Shown here piece by piece: positions 35,918 through 43,928 of a stretch of DNA of 64,000 bases. A program made the position numbers and the translations under genes. The notes under the pieces are model-generated. The model had not been told where the DNA came from. It made no database searches and was given only the letters and a program-made list of their open reading frames with translations. How positions within the stretch are numbered: the stretch's first letter is position 1; every line of letters begins with the position of its first letter. The stretch is from Dactylosporangium aurantiacum (GTDB lineage Bacteria; Actinomycetota; Actinomycetes; Mycobacteriales; Micromonosporaceae): NCBI RefSeq assembly GCF_000716715.1, contig NZ_JNYJ01000021.1, positions 124,001-188,000 on the forward strand, in the 5' to 3' direction.

Positions 35918-36778
35918 ATGTCAGAGCAGACCAGCACCGCCGGGGCGGCCGGCACCATCGACCTCGGCGGTGACCTGACCGTCAACCGGCTCGGCTTCGG
36001 TGCCATGCGCATCACCGGCAACGGCATCTGGGGCGAGCCACCGAGCCGGTCCGACGCCGTGGCGGTCCTGCGCCGGGCGGTGGAGCTCGGCGTGAACTTC
36101 ATCGACACCGCCGACTCCTACGGCCCCGACGTCAGCGAGGAGCTGATCGCGGAGGCCCTGTACCCGTACCCCGAGGACCTGGTCATCGCCACGAAGGGCG
36201 GCCTGGAGCGGCCCGGCCCCAACCAGTGGACCGCCAACGGCGACCCGGCCCACCTGCGCAAGGCCCTCGACGGCAGCCTGCGCAAGCTGCGGCTGGAGCA
36301 GATCCCGCTGTACCAGTTCCACCGCCCCGACCCGGCGGTGCCCCTCGAGGACTCGATCGGCGCGCTCGTCGAGGCGAAGGACGCGGGCAAGATCCGCCAC
36401 ATCGGCGTCTCGAACTTCACCGAGGAGCAGCTGCGGGTGGCGCAGCGGCTCACCCCGATCGTGTCGCTGCAGAACCGGTACAACGTCGACGACCGCGGCT
36501 CGGAGTCCCTGGTCGACCTGTGCGAGCAGGAGCAGATCGTCTTCCTGCCGTGGGCGCCGATCCAGAACCTCGACGGGGTGAGCGCCGTGGAGGAGATCGC
36601 CCGGCGCTACGACATCACCACCCGCCAGCTCGTCCTCGCCTGGCTGATCCGCCGCTCCCCGGCGATCCTGCCGATCCCGGGCACCGGCTCGGTGTCGCAC
36701 CTGGAGTCGAACGTGGCCGCGGCGTCGGTCGCCCTGACCCCGGCGGAGGTCGCCACCATCACGGCCGCGACACGCTGA
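35918..36778 (+). CDS. Aldo/keto reductase
   Basis: A 286-residue NADPH-dependent aldo/keto reductase. The tetrad is visible: Asp and Tyr in 'FIDTADSYGPDVSEELIAEAL' (in part), Lys in 'VIATKGGLERPG', His in 'YQFHRPDPAVP'. 'SLRKLRLEQIPLYQ' and 'IGVSNFTEEQLRVA' are typical of the YajO/AKR13-like group. The ATG at 35918 follows TTGAGGAG, better than an in-frame codon at 35900. It is monocistronic; a tandem repeat and hairpin follow. The substrate is unknown, probably small aldehydes or ketones. Confidence 0.88.
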   Translation: MSEQTSTAGAAGTIDLGGDLTVNRLGFGAMRITGNGIWGEPPSRSDAVAVLRRAVELGVNFIDTADSYGPDVSEELIAEALYPYPEDLVIATKGGLERPGPNQWTANGDPAHLRKALDGSLRKLRLEQIPLYQFHRPDPAVPLEDSIGALVEAKDAGKIRHIGVSNFTEEQLRVAQRLTPIVSLQNRYNVDDRGSESLVDLCEQEQIVFLPWAPIQNLDGVSAVEEIARRYDITTRQLVLAWLIRRSPAILPIPGTGSVSHLESNVAAASVALTPAEVATITAATR

Positions 36779-36779
36779 T

Positions 36780-36861
36780 CCAGCTCTTGCACTGAGCCGG
36801 CTTCTCGCTGCGCCAGCTCTTTCACTGAGTCGGCTTTTCGCTGCGCCGGCTTTTCGCTGCG
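36780..36861 (+). repeat. 33-bp tandem direct repeat, 2.5 copies
   Basis: Starting two bases after the aldo/keto reductase stop, two 33-bp units (36780-36812 and 36813-36845) differ at three positions. A further 16 bases repeat the unit's second half. It is intergenic, between a plus-strand gene and a convergent MarR gene. Confidence 0.85.
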
Positions 36862-36884
36862 CCGGCGGCCTTTCGGGTCGCCGG
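36862..36884. terminator. Bidirectional hairpin terminator
   Basis: CCGGCGGCC (36862-36870) pairs with GGTCGCCGG (36876-36884) over 9 bp with one G-U wobble and a TTTCG loop, between the convergent aldo/keto reductase and MarR genes. Confidence 0.7.
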
Positions 36885-36886
36885 CG

Positions 36887-37312
36887 TCAGTGCCTCAGGA
36901 CCCGCAGGATTCTGGCCAGGGTCTCGCGGTCGCCGGCGTCGAGACCGGCGAAGAACCGCTCGGCCTCGGCGTGCCGGGCGGCCCGGATCGCCTCCGCGGT
37001 GGCCTGGCCGGCGGCGGTGAGCGCGACGAGCGTGGCCCGGCGGTCCGCCGGGTCCGGGCGGCGCTCCACCAGGCCGCGCTCCTGCAGCCCGTCGACGACC
37101 TCGGTGGTCGAGCGCGGCGCGATGCGCAGGTGCTCCGACAGCTCGCTGAGGCGCATGACGCCGTGCCGCATGAGGACCGCCACGGCGCGCGACTGCCCGG
37201 GCGTGATCCCGATCGGCTCCAGGGTCTCGTGCGTCAGGTGCCGCAGCCGGCGGGCGACGCTCCAGAACACCTCGGCGAGACTCTCGTCACCGTCACGGTC
37301 GGCATCCTTCAC
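36887..37312 (-). CDS. MarR-family repressor of the adjacent ABC exporter
   Basis: A 141-residue winged-helix protein. It has 'ITPGQSRAVAVLMRHGVMRL', recognition-helix region 'LSEHLRIAPRSTTEVVDGLQ' and the wing 'GLVERRPDPADRRATLVALT' typical of MarR. It is divergent from an ABC exporter gene with a perfect palindrome between them (37351-37365), so it probably represses both itself and the exporter and is released by a drug-like ligand. The start codon at 37312 is not strongly supported by a ribosome-binding site. Confidence 0.9.
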   Translation of the reverse strand: MKDADRDGDESLAEVFWSVARRLRHLTHETLEPIGITPGQSRAVAVLMRHGVMRLSELSEHLRIAPRSTTEVVDGLQERGLVERRPDPADRRATLVALTAAGQATAEAIRAARHAEAERFFAGLDAGDRETLARILRVLRH

Positions 37313-37350
37313 GGGAATACGGTAGCAAGGGTTGGTGTTCGACCCTCATA

Positions 37351-37365
37351 GTGAGGTAACCTCAC
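37351..37365. promoter_or_regulatory. Candidate MarR operator
   Basis: GTGAGGTAACCTCAC is a perfect 7-1-7 palindrome midway in the 84-bp gap between the divergent MarR and ABC exporter genes. A MarR dimer there could repress both promoters. Confidence 0.75.
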
Positions 37366-37396
37366 CATAACGTTCCCCGACAGAAGGCGAGTTCCC

Positions 37397-39190
37397 TTGG
37401 AACCCCAGTACCGGACCCGACCCCCACGAGAGCGTGAGCTCAGCGCCGCGGACAAATCCCGCGCCAAGACCGTCTCCCTGGCCCGCATCGGCCGCCTCTT
37501 CACCCCGCACCGCGGCCCCCTCGCCACGGTCGTCGCCATCATCGTCGTGTCCTCCGCGCTCGGCGGCGCCTCGCCGTTCCTGCTGCGCGAGGTCATCGAC
37601 GTCGCCCTGCCCGGGCGCGACACCACGCTGCTGGTCTGGCTGGTCGCCGGCATGGTCGCCGTCGCCGCGGTCACCTCCGCGCTCGGCGTCGTGCAGACCT
37701 GGATCTCCACCAGGGTCGGCCAGCAGGTCATGCACCGCCTGCGCACCGACGTCTTCAGCCACCTGCAGCGGCAGTCGGTCGGCTTCTTCACCCGGACCCG
37801 CACCGGCGAGGTGCAGTCGCGCATCACCAACGACATCGGCGGCATGCAGAGCGTCGTCACCTCGACCGCGACCTCGATCGCCGCCAACCTCACCACCACG
37901 GTCACCACCGCGGTCGCCATGGCCGCGCTGTCGTGGCGGCTGTCGCTGGTCTCCCTCGTCGTGCTGCCGCCCGCGATCTACCTGACCCGCAAGGTCGCCG
38001 GGATGCGCCGCGAGATCACCGCACAGCGCCAGCGCGAGCTCGCCGACCTCAACGTCACGATCGAGGAGGGTCTCTCGGTCAGCGGCGTGCGCCTGAGCAA
38101 GACCATGGGTGCCGGCGCCGCCCTCGTCGAGCGCTTCACCGCCTCCTCCAACCGGCTGATCGACCTGGAGCTGCGCTCCGAGCTCGCCGGGCGCTGGCGG
38201 ATGGCGTCGATGAGCATCATCTTCGCCGCGATCCCGGCCGTCATCTACCTCAGCGCCGGCCTGCCACCGACCGCCGGCTCGCTGAGCATCGGCACCCTGG
38301 TCGCGTTCACCGCCCTGCAGTCCGCGCTGTTCCGCCCGCTCATGGGCCTGCTCGGCGTCGGGGTCTCCCTCACCAGCTCCCTCGCCCTGTTCGCCCGCAT
38401 CTTCGAGTACCTGGACCTGCCCGTCGAGGTCGACGACCCGGCCGACCCGGTGCCGCTGCCGCGCGCCACGACCCGCGGCCACCTGCGCTTCGAGGACGTC
38501 ACCTTCAGCTACCCGGGCAGCGACGCCGCCGCGGTCGCCGGGATCAGCCTGGACGTGCCGGCCGGCACCTCCCTCGCCCTGGTGGGTGAGACCGGCTCCG
38601 GCAAGAGCACCATCGCCTCGCTCGTCGCCCGCCTGCACGACCCCACCGGCGGCCGGATCACCATCGACGGCGTCGACCTGCGCGACGTGCGCCTCGCCGA
38701 CCTCGCCGGGGTGGTCGGGGTGGTCAGCCAGGAGACGTTCCTGCTGCACACCACCATCCGGGAGAACCTGCGCTACGCGAAGCCCGACGCAGCAGACGAG
38801 GAGCTCGTCGCGGCGGCGAAGGCCGCGCAGATCCACGACCTGATCTCCCGCCTGCCCGACGGCTACGACACGATGGTCGGCTCCCGCGGCTACCGCTTCT
38901 CCGGCGGCGAGCAGCAGCGCATCGCCATCGCCCGCACGCTGCTGCGCGACCCGCGCATCCTGGTGCTCGACGAGGCGACCAGCGCACTGGACACCGAGAC
39001 CGAGCGCGCCGTCCAGCGGGCCTTCGACGCCCTGGCCGAGGGGCGCACCACCATCACCATCGCGCACCGCCTCTCCACCGTCCGCGACGCCGACCAGATC
39101 CTGGTCATCGACCACGGCAGGGTCGTGGAGCGGGGCACCCACGCCTCCCTGATCGAGGCCGACGGGCAGTACGCGGCCCTGGCCGCCTGA
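37397..39190 (+). CDS. ABC exporter, fused membrane and ATPase domains
   Basis: A 597-residue half-transporter. A six-helix type-I exporter domain occupies about 45-335 ('VGFFTRTRTGEVQSRITNDI' in part is the coupling region). The nucleotide-binding domain has Walker A 'LVGETGSGKSTIASL', Q-loop 'VVSQETFLLHTTIRENL', signature 'FSGGEQQRIAIART', Walker B 'ILVLDEATSALD' and H-loop 'IAHRLSTV'. All catalytic residues are present, so a homodimer could work. The start is TTG at 37397 after AAGGCGAG. Drug or lipid efflux is likely, given MarR control. Confidence 0.92.
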   Translation: MEPQYRTRPPRERELSAADKSRAKTVSLARIGRLFTPHRGPLATVVAIIVVSSALGGASPFLLREVIDVALPGRDTTLLVWLVAGMVAVAAVTSALGVVQTWISTRVGQQVMHRLRTDVFSHLQRQSVGFFTRTRTGEVQSRITNDIGGMQSVVTSTATSIAANLTTTVTTAVAMAALSWRLSLVSLVVLPPAIYLTRKVAGMRREITAQRQRELADLNVTIEEGLSVSGVRLSKTMGAGAALVERFTASSNRLIDLELRSELAGRWRMASMSIIFAAIPAVIYLSAGLPPTAGSLSIGTLVAFTALQSALFRPLMGLLGVGVSLTSSLALFARIFEYLDLPVEVDDPADPVPLPRATTRGHLRFEDVTFSYPGSDAAAVAGISLDVPAGTSLALVGETGSGKSTIASLVARLHDPTGGRITIDGVDLRDVRLADLAGVVGVVSQETFLLHTTIRENLRYAKPDAADEELVAAAKAAQIHDLISRLPDGYDTMVGSRGYRFSGGEQQRIAIARTLLRDPRILVLDEATSALDTETERAVQRAFDALAEGRTTITIAHRLSTVRDADQILVIDHGRVVERGTHASLIEADGQYAALAA

Positions 39191-39242
39191 CTCAGTGACT
39201 TCCCCGATGCGCCGGCCGCCGCGGCGGGCGCATGCTGGACGC

Positions 39243-39482
39243 ATGGGCCGATTCCTCGCAGGGACCGTGGCCGTCGTCGTCGGGCTGTTCGTCGCCGGCG
39301 CGATCGCCGTCTGGCTGTTCAAGGCGCTGCTCGGCGCCCTCTTCTACATCGTGGTCGGCGCGGTGGTGGTCGGTGGGGCCGTCTGGCTCTACGGCCGGGC
39401 CCGCCGAGGGCTGTCGGGCGGCAGCCGCAACCAGCGCCGCCTGGAGGCGACGCTCGCCACCTGGCGCCAGCGCCAGCGCTGA
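39243..39482 (+). CDS. Small two-helix membrane protein
   Basis: A 79-residue protein with two hydrophobic segments (about residues 4-22 and 26-46) followed by a basic tail 'RARRGLSGGSRNQRRLEATL' in part. The positive-inside rule predicts both ends in the cytoplasm. The ATG at 39243 starts just after the ABC exporter (52-bp gap), so it may be cotranscribed. No known function. Confidence 0.6.
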   Translation: MGRFLAGTVAVVVGLFVAGAIAVWLFKALLGALFYIVVGAVVVGGAVWLYGRARRGLSGGSRNQRRLEATLATWRQRQR

Positions 39483-39514
39483 GCTCGTCCGGGAAGATCG
39501 GCCGCCACCGTCTC

Positions 39515-39757
39515 CGGGCCTCAGCACCAGCCCAGCGGCGGCCGCGGGTGCCCAGCGCGGCGAAGCCGGCCAGCCCGGCGAGGAGCCCGGCGGCGCCGGC
39601 GAGCTTGAGCGCCGATCGGGAACGCGAGCCACGACGTGGGCACCCCGGCGCGCTGCGTGCCGGGCAGGATCGGCTGGAAGCGCAGGACGGCGCAGGCGCC
39701 GGAGCGCAGGTTGGCCGCGGCCGTGACCAGCGCGACGGTGGGGTAGGCGGCGCTCCA
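39515..39757 (-). pseudogene. DoxX-family membrane protein, frameshifted remnant
   Basis: Read on the minus strand from about 39757, three frames join into a DoxX-like protein. Frame one gives 'YPTVALVTAAANLRSGA' through 'GVPTSWLAFPIG'. A frameshift near 39611 leads to 'LKLAGAAGLLAGLAGFAALG'. A second shift near 39548 leads to 'AAAAGLVLRPG'. The 'GVPxSWL…GALKxAGAxGLLxGL' order is characteristic of DoxX-like proteins. The start codon and last helix are missing. The gene cannot make a full product. The family assignment is from pattern recognition. Confidence 0.6.
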
Positions 39758-39951
39758 CGACCGCGATCAAGGACTCCCTGCGGGCGCTGTCGATCCAGCT
39801 GTCGCTGCTCAACCACCAGGTCGGCGGGCGGCTCGCCGGCTACGACGAGACCCAGCTGGCGCTGCTCGCCGAGTTCCTGGACCGGGCCACCGACGCCGGC
39901 CGCCGCGCCACCGACACCCTCGGCGACCCGGCGCGCGACGGGTGGGCCGGC
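39757..39951 (+). pseudogene. MarR-family regulator remnant lacking its DNA-binding domain
   Basis: The plus-strand frame beginning at 39757 has no start codon before 39970. It reads 'SLRALSIQLSLLNHQVGGR' (N-terminal MarR dimer helix) joined directly to 'LAGYDETQLALLAEFLDRAT' (C-terminal dimer helices). About 90 residues containing the winged helix appear deleted in frame. It lies head to head with the DoxX remnant; both start codons and the divergent promoter are gone. MarR and DoxX genes often form divergent pairs, so the two probably decayed together. Confidence 0.6.
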
Positions 39952-39989
39952 GCGCCGCGGGTCGGTGAGGTGCTCCGGCTGCCGGGCCG

Positions 39990-42503
39990 TTACGGCTTGC
40001 TGATCGCCCAGATCAGCACGTCGCCGCCGGCGCCGGCGGTGGCGAAGGCGACGCCGTTGCCGGGGTTGAACGTGACGGCCGCGACGTTGCCGCCACCCGG
40101 GGGTTTGAGCGGGGCGCCGAGGTGGGCGCCGGTCGAGACGGTCCACAGCCGGACGGTGCCGTCCTCGCCGCCGCTGACCAGCCGTCCGCCGGGGGCGTCG
40201 AACGCGACCGAGGTGACGCGCCCGGTGTGGCCCTTGAGCACCCGGGGCGAGGCGAGCGTCAGCCAGTTCGAGGCGTCCCAGAGCAGGATCCGGTGGTCGT
40301 CGCCGCCGGTGGCCAGGAGGCGGCCGTTCGTGCTGAACGCGAGGCTGGACACGACGGCACCGTGGTCGGCCGCGTCGACCGTCGTCGGCACGGTCCCCGG
40401 CGAGTTCATGTTCCAGCTGCGCACGATGCGGTCGCCGCCGGCGAAGGCGAGGACGGTCTGGTCGGAGGGGTCGAGGACGACCGCCTTCGTCGGCCCGGCC
40501 GCCTCCCCGGCGAACAGGCTGCGGGTCAGCCGGCCGGTGTCGACCGACCAGATCTGCACGGTGCCTTCGCCGCCGGCGGCGAGGATCCGGTTGCCGTCCT
40601 CGGTGAACACCAGCCCGCGGATCGGTTCGGCGGGTGGGGCCAGCCCACCGGATCCGTCGTCGATCGGCCGGTACCTGGCCGTCGCGGTGCTCCACAGCTG
40701 CACGCGGCCATCGGCGCCGGCAGAGGCCAGGATCTGGTCGTCGGCGCTGAACGCGAGCGCGTGCACCGGCGCGGTCGCCCGCATCGGCTCGCCGACCGGT
40801 TGGTTCGTGTCGGTGTTCCAGAGCCGCACCGTGGCGTCGCTGCCACCGGTGGCCAGGAGGTGCCCGGTGTGGCTGTAGACCGCCGCGTTCACCGGTCCGG
40901 TGTGCCCCCGCAGCGTCACGGCGACCTTCGCCCACTGCTCCTCGCCCAGCCGGGTGACGGTGTACACCGCCGCGAACACCACCAGCACGACCGCCAGTCC
41001 GCCCGCGAGGATCCTCGTCAGCGACCTCCGCGAGCGGCGGGTCTCGGTGGGTGACGCGGCCGGCCCCGGCACCGGCGACACGGGCGCGGCAGGAGGCCCG
41101 ACAGGAGGCGCTGCAGGAGGCCCGACAGGAGGCGCTGCAGGAGGCCCGACAGGAGGCGCCGCAGGAGGCCCGACGGGAGGCGCCGCAGGAGGCCCGACGG
41201 GAGGCGCCGCAGGAGGCCCGACGGGAGGCGACACCGGCGCGGCGGCAGGCACCGTGAACGGTCCCGGCGACACCGGCGCAGCGGGCGACGACGCCGACAC
41301 GGCCTCGGCGGCAGCCCGCGGAGCAGGCACGCTGAGCACGGGCACGGGCGCGCCCGAGACGGGCACGCCGGAGACGGGGGCAGCCGAGACAGGGGAACCG
41401 GAGACGGGAGCGCCGGGCGCGGCCACCGGGCCGGAGGTCAGCCCCGCGGCGAGGATGCTGCCCTCCGCGACCACCAGCTCCGGCTGGTCGACCACCGTCG
41501 GGCTGATCCGCAGCGTACGGTGCAGCAGGGTCGACGCGAGCGGGATCCGGGACGAGCCGCCGACGAGGAACACCCCCGCGACCCGCTCGGGCGCCACCCC
41601 CGCGCGGCGCAGGACGTCGACGGTCAGGGCCGTGGTCCGCTCCAGGTACGGCCGGGCGGCCCGCTCGAACTCGTCACGGGTGAGGTGCAGGCCGGCGTCG
41701 AGCAGCGGCAGGTGCAGGTCGGCGGTGGTGTGCCGGGTCAGCTGCTCCTTGGCGGCGCGGGCGCCGAGCCACAGGGTGCGCCGGGCCTGCTGGTCGCGGG
41801 CGGTCTGCGGCCAGTCCAGCCGGCCCCAGGCCTCCGCCGCGCCGGCGGCGCCGGCGGTCAGGGCACGCGCGTGGTCGACGACGGCCGCGTCGAGGTCCAG
41901 GCCGCCGACGTCGGTGAGGCCGTCGGCGGCGACGACCTCGAACCCGCCCGCGGTGCGGCGCACCACGCTCACGTCGAAGGTGCCGGCGCCCAGGTCGTAC
42001 ACCGCGAGACAACGCCCCTCGGGGAGCTGCTGCGCCACCGCGAACCAGGCGGCGGCCGCGACCGGCTCGGCGACCAGGTCGACGACGCCCAGCCCGGCCC
42101 GGGCGGCCGCCGCGGACAGCAGCCCCAGCCTGGCGGTGGCCCAGGCGGCGGGGTGGGTGAGCACGACGGTCTCCGGGGTGCGGCCGGCGACGCGGCGGGC
42201 CTCGGCGGCGACCCGGCCGAGGACGGCGGCGAGGAGGTCGACGACGGCGTGCTCCCGCTCGCCGAGCCAGGCCGTGCCGTCGTCGATGCGGCGCTTCGGG
42301 TTCGCCTCGAGGCCGGCCGGGTACGCGGTCGCCGCCCGCTCCGCGTCCTGGCCGGTGAGCAGCTCGCCGGTGGCGGCGCCGAAGACGGCGGAGGACAGCA
42401 GCGGCGACGCGTCGAAGAGCAGGTTCTTCGCCCGGCCGTCCGGGCCGGCCAGGACCGCGACGGTGTTCGATGTGCCGAGGTCGATGCCGAGCCGGTACGT
42501 CAC
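39990..42503 (-). CDS. Hsp70-like ATPase - Pro-rich repeat - TM - WD40 fusion protein
   Basis: An 837-residue chimera. Residues 1-355 form an Hsp70/actin-fold nucleotide-binding domain: phosphate 1 'GIDLGTSNTVAVL', phosphate 2 'VYDLGAGTFDVSVV', adenosine motif 'FLVGGSSRIPLAST'. The usual Hsp70 peptide-binding domain is absent. A Pro/Ala linker (about 360-495) includes six 'PPVGPPAA' repeats. An Arg-rich stretch precedes one membrane helix (about 505-525). Seven WD40 repeats (about 535-837; for example 'LRGHTGPVNAAVYSHTG', 'ATVRLWNT') would make a seven-bladed propeller. The positive-inside rule puts the ATPase inside and the propeller outside the cell. A GTG at 42503 is chosen because the Hsp70 motif starts at residue 5. 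Role unknown, possibly signalling or scaffolding. Confidence 0.85.
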   Translation of the reverse strand: MTYRLGIDLGTSNTVAVLAGPDGRAKNLLFDASPLLSSAVFGAATGELLTGQDAERAATAYPAGLEANPKRRIDDGTAWLGEREHAVVDLLAAVLGRVAAEARRVAGRTPETVVLTHPAAWATARLGLLSAAAARAGLGVVDLVAEPVAAAAWFAVAQQLPEGRCLAVYDLGAGTFDVSVVRRTAGGFEVVAADGLTDVGGLDLDAAVVDHARALTAGAAGAAEAWGRLDWPQTARDQQARRTLWLGARAAKEQLTRHTTADLHLPLLDAGLHLTRDEFERAARPYLERTTALTVDVLRRAGVAPERVAGVFLVGGSSRIPLASTLLHRTLRISPTVVDQPELVVAEGSILAAGLTSGPVAAPGAPVSGSPVSAAPVSGVPVSGAPVPVLSVPAPRAAAEAVSASSPAAPVSPGPFTVPAAAPVSPPVGPPAAPPVGPPAAPPVGPPAAPPVGPPAAPPVGPPAAPPVGPPAAPVSPVPGPAASPTETRRSRRSLTRILAGGLAVVLVVFAAVYTVTRLGEEQWAKVAVTLRGHTGPVNAAVYSHTGHLLATGGSDATVRLWNTDTNQPVGEPMRATAPVHALAFSADDQILASAGADGRVQLWSTATARYRPIDDGSGGLAPPAEPIRGLVFTEDGNRILAAGGEGTVQIWSVDTGRLTRSLFAGEAAGPTKAVVLDPSDQTVLAFAGGDRIVRSWNMNSPGTVPTTVDAADHGAVVSSLAFSTNGRLLATGGDDHRILLWDASNWLTLASPRVLKGHTGRVTSVAFDAPGGRLVSGGEDGTVRLWTVSTGAHLGAPLKPPGGGNVAAVTFNPGNGVAFATAGAGGDVLIWAISKP
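41091..41234. repeat. 24-bp tandem repeat, six copies, coding
   Basis: Six nearly identical 24-bp units encode PPVGPPAA repeats in the linker of the Hsp70-WD40 protein. The three left and three right units differ by the same substitutions, indicating recent stepwise duplication. Copy number may vary between strains. Confidence 0.9.
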
Positions 42504-42556
42504 GGGGACACTGTAGAAGCCGGGGGCGGCCGGGCGGCTCCTCCGACCGGCCCGGC

Positions 42557-43450
42557 TCAGGCCTCGATGCGGGCGGCCGCGGCCGTCGCGAGGAGGTGGA
42601 AGGCCTGGGCCTCGGCGGAGGTGCCGGGGCGGTCGAACGTCGGGGCGCCGCAGACCTGGGTGACCAGGCCGTCGGGGGTGACCAGCGGCGCGACCGCGGC
42701 GAGCAGGGAGCGGCCCTCGCCGGCGTAGGACGGCGGGAGCCAGCCGTCGGCGACGCCGGTGCAGGTGGTGTACGCGAGCATCTGCGCGACGTTCGCCTCG
42801 GTGAACGACGCCGGGTCGTCCAGGACGTTGCCGAACAGGCCGTCGGGGCGGCGCAGCGCCAGGCACGCGTCGACGATCTCGCGCGCGTGGCCGGCGAGGT
42901 CGGGGCGCAGCGACGGGTCGTGGCGCAGCGCGCGGGCGATGCCGGCGGCGACCCAGCCGCTGCCGGTGCCCCAGTGCTCGGGCGCGGTGAGGGTCGCGGT
43001 GTCCTCGTCCCAGCGGGCGGCGTAGAGCCCGCCGTCGCACAGCCGCTCGCGGTGGCCGGTGACCTGGCGGACGGCCTCGCGCGGGTGGCCGGTCGCGGTG
43101 AGCAGCGGGACCACCATGTACACGGTGTCGGCCCACACCTCGCGGCCGCCGACGACGTGGAAGAGGGTGCCGTCGGCGGCGCGGGGCGCGCGGGTCAGCA
43201 GCCAGTCGAGCTGGGCGTCGAGCGCCGGGTGGCCGATGAGGGCCTCGCCGCAGGCGGCGCCGTTGACCGAGCCGGACTCCTCCCCCACGGTGCCGAGCCG
43301 GCCGTCGGCGCTCTGGTGCACGGCGGCGTCCAGGGCGAGCAGCCGGGCGAGGCCGGGGTGGCCGAGGTCGAGCAGGGCGTGGGAGGCGACGCCCTGCTCC
43401 CACGAGTGCCGCTGCATGGACAGCAGCGCGAGCAGGACCGGGTCGAGCAC
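42557..43450 (-). CDS. GH88/105-like unsaturated glycoside hydrolase
   Basis: A 297-residue (alpha/alpha)6-barrel protein. 'MQRHSWEQGVASHALLDLG' near the N-terminus, 'VWADTVYMVVPLLTATG' (the conserved W-x-D-x-x-Y/F-M block), 'HWGTGSGWVAAGIARAL' and 'DGLFGNVLDDPASF' match the YteR/GH105 family. That family removes unsaturated galacturonyl residues from rhamnogalacturonan fragments. The Asp in WAD is the likely catalytic acid. No signal peptide is visible, so it acts in the cytoplasm. The start is GTG at 43450, 3 bp after the oxidoreductase stop. The protein is shorter than typical GH105 members (about 350). Confidence 0.75.
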   Translation of the reverse strand: MLDPVLLALLSMQRHSWEQGVASHALLDLGHPGLARLLALDAAVHQSADGRLGTVGEESGSVNGAACGEALIGHPALDAQLDWLLTRAPRAADGTLFHVVGGREVWADTVYMVVPLLTATGHPREAVRQVTGHRERLCDGGLYAARWDEDTATLTAPEHWGTGSGWVAAGIARALRHDPSLRPDLAGHAREIVDACLALRRPDGLFGNVLDDPASFTEANVAQMLAYTTCTGVADGWLPPSYAGEGRSLLAAVAPLVTPDGLVTQVCGAPTFDRPGTSAEAQAFHLLATAAAARIEA

Positions 43451-43453
43451 CCG

Positions 43454-43891
43454 TCAGCTCATCGGCGTGAGCACGAAGACGGGGATCTCCCGGTCGGTCT
43501 TGGTCTGGTAGCCCTCATAGTCGGGCCAGGTCTCGTTGGCGCGCTTCCACCACGCGGCGCGCTCCTCGCCGGTGACCAGGCGGGCGGTGTAGTCCTTGCG
43601 GACCGGGCCGTCCTGCAGCTCGACGTGCGGGTGGGCGACCAGGTTGTGGTACCAGACGGGGTGCTTCGGGGCGCCGCCGTTGGAGGCGACGACCGCGTAC
43701 TCACCCTCGTGCTCCACCCGCATCAGCGGGTTCTTGCGCAGCTTGCCGGTCTTCGCGCCGAGGGTGGTCAGCAGGATGATCGGGCGGCCGCGCAGGGTGT
43801 TGCCCTCGGCCCCGTTCGTCCGCTCGAACAGCGCCGCCTGCTCGTTCGCCCAGTCCGCGGCGCCTGGTTCGTACTGTCCGGTCAGCGGCAT
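43454..43891 (-). CDS. Deazaflavin (F420)-dependent nitroreductase-family protein
   Basis: A 145-residue Ddn-like split-barrel protein. Family landmarks are '[23 protein letters not shown]' in part, '[21 protein letters not shown]', '[21 protein letters not shown]' in part and 'PVFVLTPM'. Members use reduced F420 to reduce quinones or nitro compounds. The full F420-binding 'KTGKxRxxPLM' segment is intact. ATG 43891 is followed closely by the GH105-like gene, suggesting cotranscription. Confidence 0.9.
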   Translation of the reverse strand: MPLTGQYEPGAADWANEQAALFERTNGAEGNTLRGRPIILLTTLGAKTGKLRKNPLMRVEHEGEYAVVASNGGAPKHPVWYHNLVAHPHVELQDGPVRKDYTARLVTGEERAAWWKRANETWPDYEGYQTKTDREIPVFVLTPMS

Positions 43892-43928
43892 GACAGCTCC
43901 TCACGTGTGACGGTACGCGTGATCAACC

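Noticed and set aside
36780..36861. CRISPR-like repeat
   Set aside because: The copies are directly abutting without spacers and there are no cas genes, so it is a simple tandem repeat.
39970..40878. 302-codon plus-strand frame following the MarR remnant
   Set aside because: Although it continues the remnant's frame, it lies opposite the WD40 repeats of a clearly real gene and has no protein motifs after the remnant.
41051..41257. Repetitive plus-strand frame (QEARQEAL repeats) resembling a coiled-coil peptide
   Set aside because: It is the antisense reading of the 24-bp repeat that encodes the Pro-rich linker of the Hsp70-WD40 gene.
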